56,079 nucleotides of DNA from a virus. The stretch spans positions 1 to 56,079 of the IMG/VR virus record IMGVR_UViG_3300027736_000055; one strand, written 5' to 3'. Positions 54,001 to 56,079 of the stretch are shown here, piece by piece. Under the pieces are notes generated by a model. It had not been told where the DNA came from and searched no databases. It worked only from the letters and a program-made list of their open reading frames with translations. Each line of letters starts with the position of its first letter. The stretch's first letter is position 1. Both the position numbers and the translations under genes were made by a program.

Positions 54001-55938
54001 CAAGCACGTGATTTCTTTAAAGACTTATATACAATAGATCCTAATGAGCAGAATACATATGCTAAGTTTGATGAGGAGACAAGAGCGGTTCGTAAGGAGA
54101 TTCCTAAACTATTTACAAGAACAAACAAGTCAGTGGATCAACTATCAAAAGACTTAACTAAGGTGGGTGTTCTTTGGATTAAGTCGTTGATGGAATATGA
54201 GGAAGCAAACAACTTAGAAAACTTGCTAGTTACATTACTCTCTGTTGAGAGAACAAAAGGACAGGTTGCTGTAAACCCTGCCACTGGTAAGATCATTAGA
54301 AAAGCTGGAGAGGTTGTAGTAGAAAAAGATAAATCTCTTAATGCAGATATACTAGAAATCATTATAAATGATTATCTTTATGGTATACGAGAAGATGATA
54401 CTTCATTCTTCAACATAGGATTAGATACTGTTACTAGTAAGTTCATCACTGATGAGTCTGAAAGAAACGAAAAAGTTGTATCCGTCAAGAAAGGGTTTGA
54501 TAACCTGAACGTCTTGACACAAGGATTAGCTGTGGGTTTAAAGTATCTAATTGCAATTCCTAACTATTTCGGTGTAAACTTCCAAGCATTTATCAACTCT
54601 GGAAACATGTATACTTTCAGTGAGTACATGACAAACCAAGCAAAAGTTGTTGGTGATACAGTGGGTGCTCCATCCCTATCTACTATTGAGAAAGGATTGA
54701 TTGATATGTTTGTTTCATTAAACGAAGGTATTGATGCTGAGAAACAAAGACAACGTGCCATCAAGGAAGGTAAGTATGCTCAGTGGATTAGCTCTTGGAA
54801 CTTCAATGATGTAATGATGTCTACCAACTCATTCCCTGAAAGAAAACTACAGATCGTTAATACATTATCATTCTTACAAAATACAATGCTTGTAGATGGT
54901 AAGCTGGTTAACATTCGTCAATATGTATCTGCTCAAGATAGAGGTAGATATAAACTAAGTTACGCAGAACGTAAAGAGATAGAAGCAACTAAAGAAGAAA
55001 GAATAAAGAAACTAAAAGCTGAGAACTCATTAGTTAATGTTGCTAAAGAAGTGAACGGTAACATTGTTGTTGAAGGACTAACGCAAGAAGCTATTGCTAA
55101 CTATCGTGTAACCATGATAGAATACAGTAGAGATCTAAGTGGTCAGATGAACAATGATAACAAAGCTGGATACAGAAGAGATACAATCTTTAAGTCAGCA
55201 ATGATGTTCAAAGGCTGGATTCCTAAACAAGTTAGCTTACGTACATTAGATATATACAAGAACCTTGAGACTAATGAGTGGCAGTATGGTAGAGCTCGTG
55301 TATTCACCAAGGTATTTGTAGATCAAGGACTTAGATCTATATCTACTATACGAAATATCATGGCAGGTAATGATGAAGGGTTAGCCTACATGAATGCTAT
55401 GTTAGAAGCTAAGAAGGAAGCATATAGAGAGAAAGAAGGTAAAGAGTTAAACATTAGTGAAGAAGAGTTCTATGATTTGATTAGAAGGGAAATAACTAAT
55501 CAGATGAAAGAACTTGGTCTATTAGTAGGCTTACTTGCATTATTACTTTCAGCTAAAGCAGCAGCACCAGATGACGATGATGATGAGTATACTAAGAACA
55601 GATATAAGTTTTGGGCCAAGGCACTTAATAAAATAACAGACGAGGTTCGTTTCTATTATGATCCAGCATCAGTTGAGTCTATAACTAGTGGTAACATTAT
55701 CCCTCAAGTGGGACTTTTAACTAAAGTGGGAAAAGCTTTAGGAGCAATAGCCCAAGAGAGTAGAGGTATGATTACTGGAAATCAAGAGTTGATTGACAAG
55801 TCACATCCTGTTAAATATACTTTAAACTTGGTACCTGGTGGTTCACAGTTTATAAACGAATGGTTACCATTAATATCTCCTGAGTATGCTAAAGAGATAG
55901 GTATCAGAGTAAGTCCTGAAGCTCGACCAGGAAGATAA
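51076..55938 (+). CDS. Large cargo protein with RecB/Cas4-like nuclease signature, 1620 aa
   Basis: Starts 2 bp after the giant gene: MSCKDTQKFRTSEASTKAAM. An EEMVH motif (residues 157-161) lies in a helical region that resembles degenerate zincin domains of phage polyproteins. Residues about 350-500 carry a PD-(D/E)XK nuclease signature: TETK with E430, ASTID with D447, VYDWKF with D465 and K467, and GEYAQMLY near 490, matching the Q-x(n)-Y motif of RecB/Cas4-type nucleases. A long helical part follows, then a hydrophobic helix near 1485-1500 (LLVGLLALLLSAKAA) and an Asp run. Packaged with the genome, it might act on host or phage DNA on entry. Nuclease call is fairly firm, role is inferred. 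Confidence 0.7.
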   Translation: MSCKDTQKFRTSEASTKAAMRTQGAIDGFLNILDLGLFRTLNGKWSRDAKENFDVQEMLFSEENNGTKARANKPAFKQIDNAKGIYYQEDSIGQSIADDQTIANVKKAIEQMEVSLMTLADYAKNSDIDTTSINGLADLTKNIIAIAEGKEAEALTEEMVHVSTAILEQVDPRLVTEMISKIDRFKIYKIVFEQYKNNPKYQLENGKPNIRKIKKEAVDKLIAEVIINNSSDIEQFPELQAEENISTIRRFWNAILDLFRRQYKKSDISLFQKTAGRIMEGVGTADQIQGGGIYLQQSTEPVNKLYDTLRDYDKRIVLSPATSTDKRFYTFDGTRILKSVTEKVKGMMKWDTTEYQQKIYDQMKEWGIAGHTYVEQYLNSALIDENGFARPEPLAVDIDTELPEKVQVVLNSYLKDLVNSYAPGTRFITETKMVNTKPKGMIASTIDLIAIEPNDTTGVKVDVYDWKFTSINKEKEEDVPWYKQKEWKSQMGEYAQMLYNIGIKPNQIRRARMIPFSVKYDPTVKGDWSSELKLTAVEIGKFDNVKESKLYLLPVPLDLESSGNKLVDELVRSLKQQYTKLQKSKVETADKPAKKLQLKQLAKAIRKLQMTLNFDPISNVMFTFLNNAAKVYKTFEDIDYDNMTAKDIEVKLGELIKFKATASKFIDIDKIFTSMFDEKEMTSEEKNILTNLEKRSASVKRMIAKFNVLQEDYIVHIALKTGLSEEDVRSAEKPITSFIEKNLIEASKLSSSLIKLATNLMLKSRSLATKKASDKIDEYFVKLAALETEAAKMGKSAFDMIGKVDDGKLSFVKKISKKFYESYDKAINDKDKDFFLKNMDVEEFKRKAKEIIEKSDAELENVLFSSDPEVNDTERDYQKKQVRSSLDIDAKDFNGYQSYSFQALFKETMKQENFLSDDYKEMSKNAAALDVWKFFTQLNEHARKMGYLNDKGNSFFPLIEAAFVQKVSQTGDAIGQARDFFKDLYTIDPNEQNTYAKFDEETRAVRKEIPKLFTRTNKSVDQLSKDLTKVGVLWIKSLMEYEEANNLENLLVTLLSVERTKGQVAVNPATGKIIRKAGEVVVEKDKSLNADILEIIINDYLYGIREDDTSFFNIGLDTVTSKFITDESERNEKVVSVKKGFDNLNVLTQGLAVGLKYLIAIPNYFGVNFQAFINSGNMYTFSEYMTNQAKVVGDTVGAPSLSTIEKGLIDMFVSLNEGIDAEKQRQRAIKEGKYAQWISSWNFNDVMMSTNSFPERKLQIVNTLSFLQNTMLVDGKLVNIRQYVSAQDRGRYKLSYAERKEIEATKEERIKKLKAENSLVNVAKEVNGNIVVEGLTQEAIANYRVTMIEYSRDLSGQMNNDNKAGYRRDTIFKSAMMFKGWIPKQVSLRTLDIYKNLETNEWQYGRARVFTKVFVDQGLRSISTIRNIMAGNDEGLAYMNAMLEAKKEAYREKEGKELNISEEEFYDLIRREITNQMKELGLLVGLLALLLSAKAAAPDDDDDEYTKNRYKFWAKALNKITDEVRFYYDPASVESITSGNIIPQVGLLTKVGKALGAIAQESRGMITGNQELIDKSHPVKYTLNLVPGGSQFINEWLPLISPEYAKEIGIRVSPEARPGR

Positions 55939-55965
55939 ATAATTATTTAATATTTTATATCTACC

Positions 55966-56079
55966 ATGGATATATCTTGTAACTCTCCAATAAACAGTTG
56001 TCAAACTGTACCTTGCCCAATCCTATTAAGCTCTGCCTGCGTATTCTACGAAGGTAGTAACTTGATGTGCGTAGGTATC
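55966..56079 (+). CDS. Start of a fibre-like protein, cut by window end
   Basis: 38 codons are visible from ATG (MDISCNSPINSCQTVPCPIL). Cysteines are frequent and the segment CVFYEGSNLMCVGI matches the YxGxNLxxxGI pattern of the 110-aa protein near the poly-Thr genes. In Bacteroidota phages this pattern lies near the N-terminus of tail fibre or spike proteins, so a fibre module probably begins here. The rest lies outside the window. Confidence 0.5.
   Translation, partial: MDISCNSPINSCQTVPCPILLSSACVFYEGSNLMCVGI

Noticed and set aside
1-56079. Stop-codon reassignment, as known in some crAss-like phages
   Set aside because: Genes are uninterrupted in the standard code and TAA, TAG and TGA are all used as natural stops with tight gene spacing.
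1-56079. tRNA genes or a diversity-generating retroelement
   Set aside because: I saw no cloverleaf-like sequence and no reverse transcriptase or template/variable repeat pair in the window.

Overview
The window is the structural half of a tailed phage that infects a member of the Bacteroidota, and it looks crAss-like (Crassvirales). The evidence is the module order (terminase, portal, acidic scaffold-like protein, major capsid protein, ring or connector proteins, muzzle-like tail protein, then a run of very large internal virion proteins), a giant protein with the DFDID catalytic loop and flanking motifs of the crAss-like virion RNA polymerase, HU/IHF-like small proteins, Bacteroidota-type promoters (TTTG - 19 nt - TATATTTG), and translation starts without Shine-Dalgarno sequences. 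The DNA is AT-rich. Open frames agree with the standard code, with TAA, TAG and TGA all used as stops. The host species and habitat cannot be read from the sequence.

Positions 1-5298 (minus strand) hold a cluster of small, mostly unrecognised genes, probably early or host-takeover functions. It includes a three-repeat zinc-ribbon protein, a lipoprotein, and a 56-aa two-helix membrane protein that is easily missed. Several of these genes share a leader of the form CCYTTTAAAYAAT upstream of ATG and are separated by intrinsic terminators, one of them with an unusually long nested stem. Positions 5299-5713 are a 415-bp divergent control region with two G7 runs and a near-perfect plus-strand promoter very close to the first plus-strand start codon.

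Positions 5714-21034 (plus strand) run: winged-helix-like protein, HU-like protein, zinc-ribbon protein, small acidic proteins, terminase large subunit, portal, scaffold-like protein, major capsid protein, a highly structured intergenic RNA, a free-standing HNH endonuclease flanked by a duplicated leader, and then virion proteins. Several of the latter carry poly-threonine tracts. Positions 21220-29566 hold a metallophosphoesterase, two ring/connector-like proteins, a second HU/IHF-like protein and the muzzle-like protein. Positions 29566-55938 encode the internal proteins: a zinc-ribbon virion protein with an A-rich insert, a Gly-zipper protein, an internal protein preceded by an inserted GIY-YIG endonuclease, the 4614-aa polymerase-containing giant, and a 1620-aa protein with a RecB/Cas4-like nuclease signature. 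A fibre-like gene starts at the right edge and runs out of the window.

The plus-strand genes overlap or nearly touch and read as long late operons. By analogy with characterised crAss-like phages, the giant polymerase would be packaged, enter the cell with the DNA and transcribe the early genes. Which genes it transcribes here cannot be seen directly. The most notable points are: (i) two homing-type endonuclease genes whose first codons repeat those of the gene each sits in front of; (ii) a compact structured RNA after the capsid gene; (iii) the domain fusion in the 13.8-kb gene, with an altered HExxE protease-like motif and an ASCH/PUA-like tail; (iv) poly-Thr tracts in several virion proteins.
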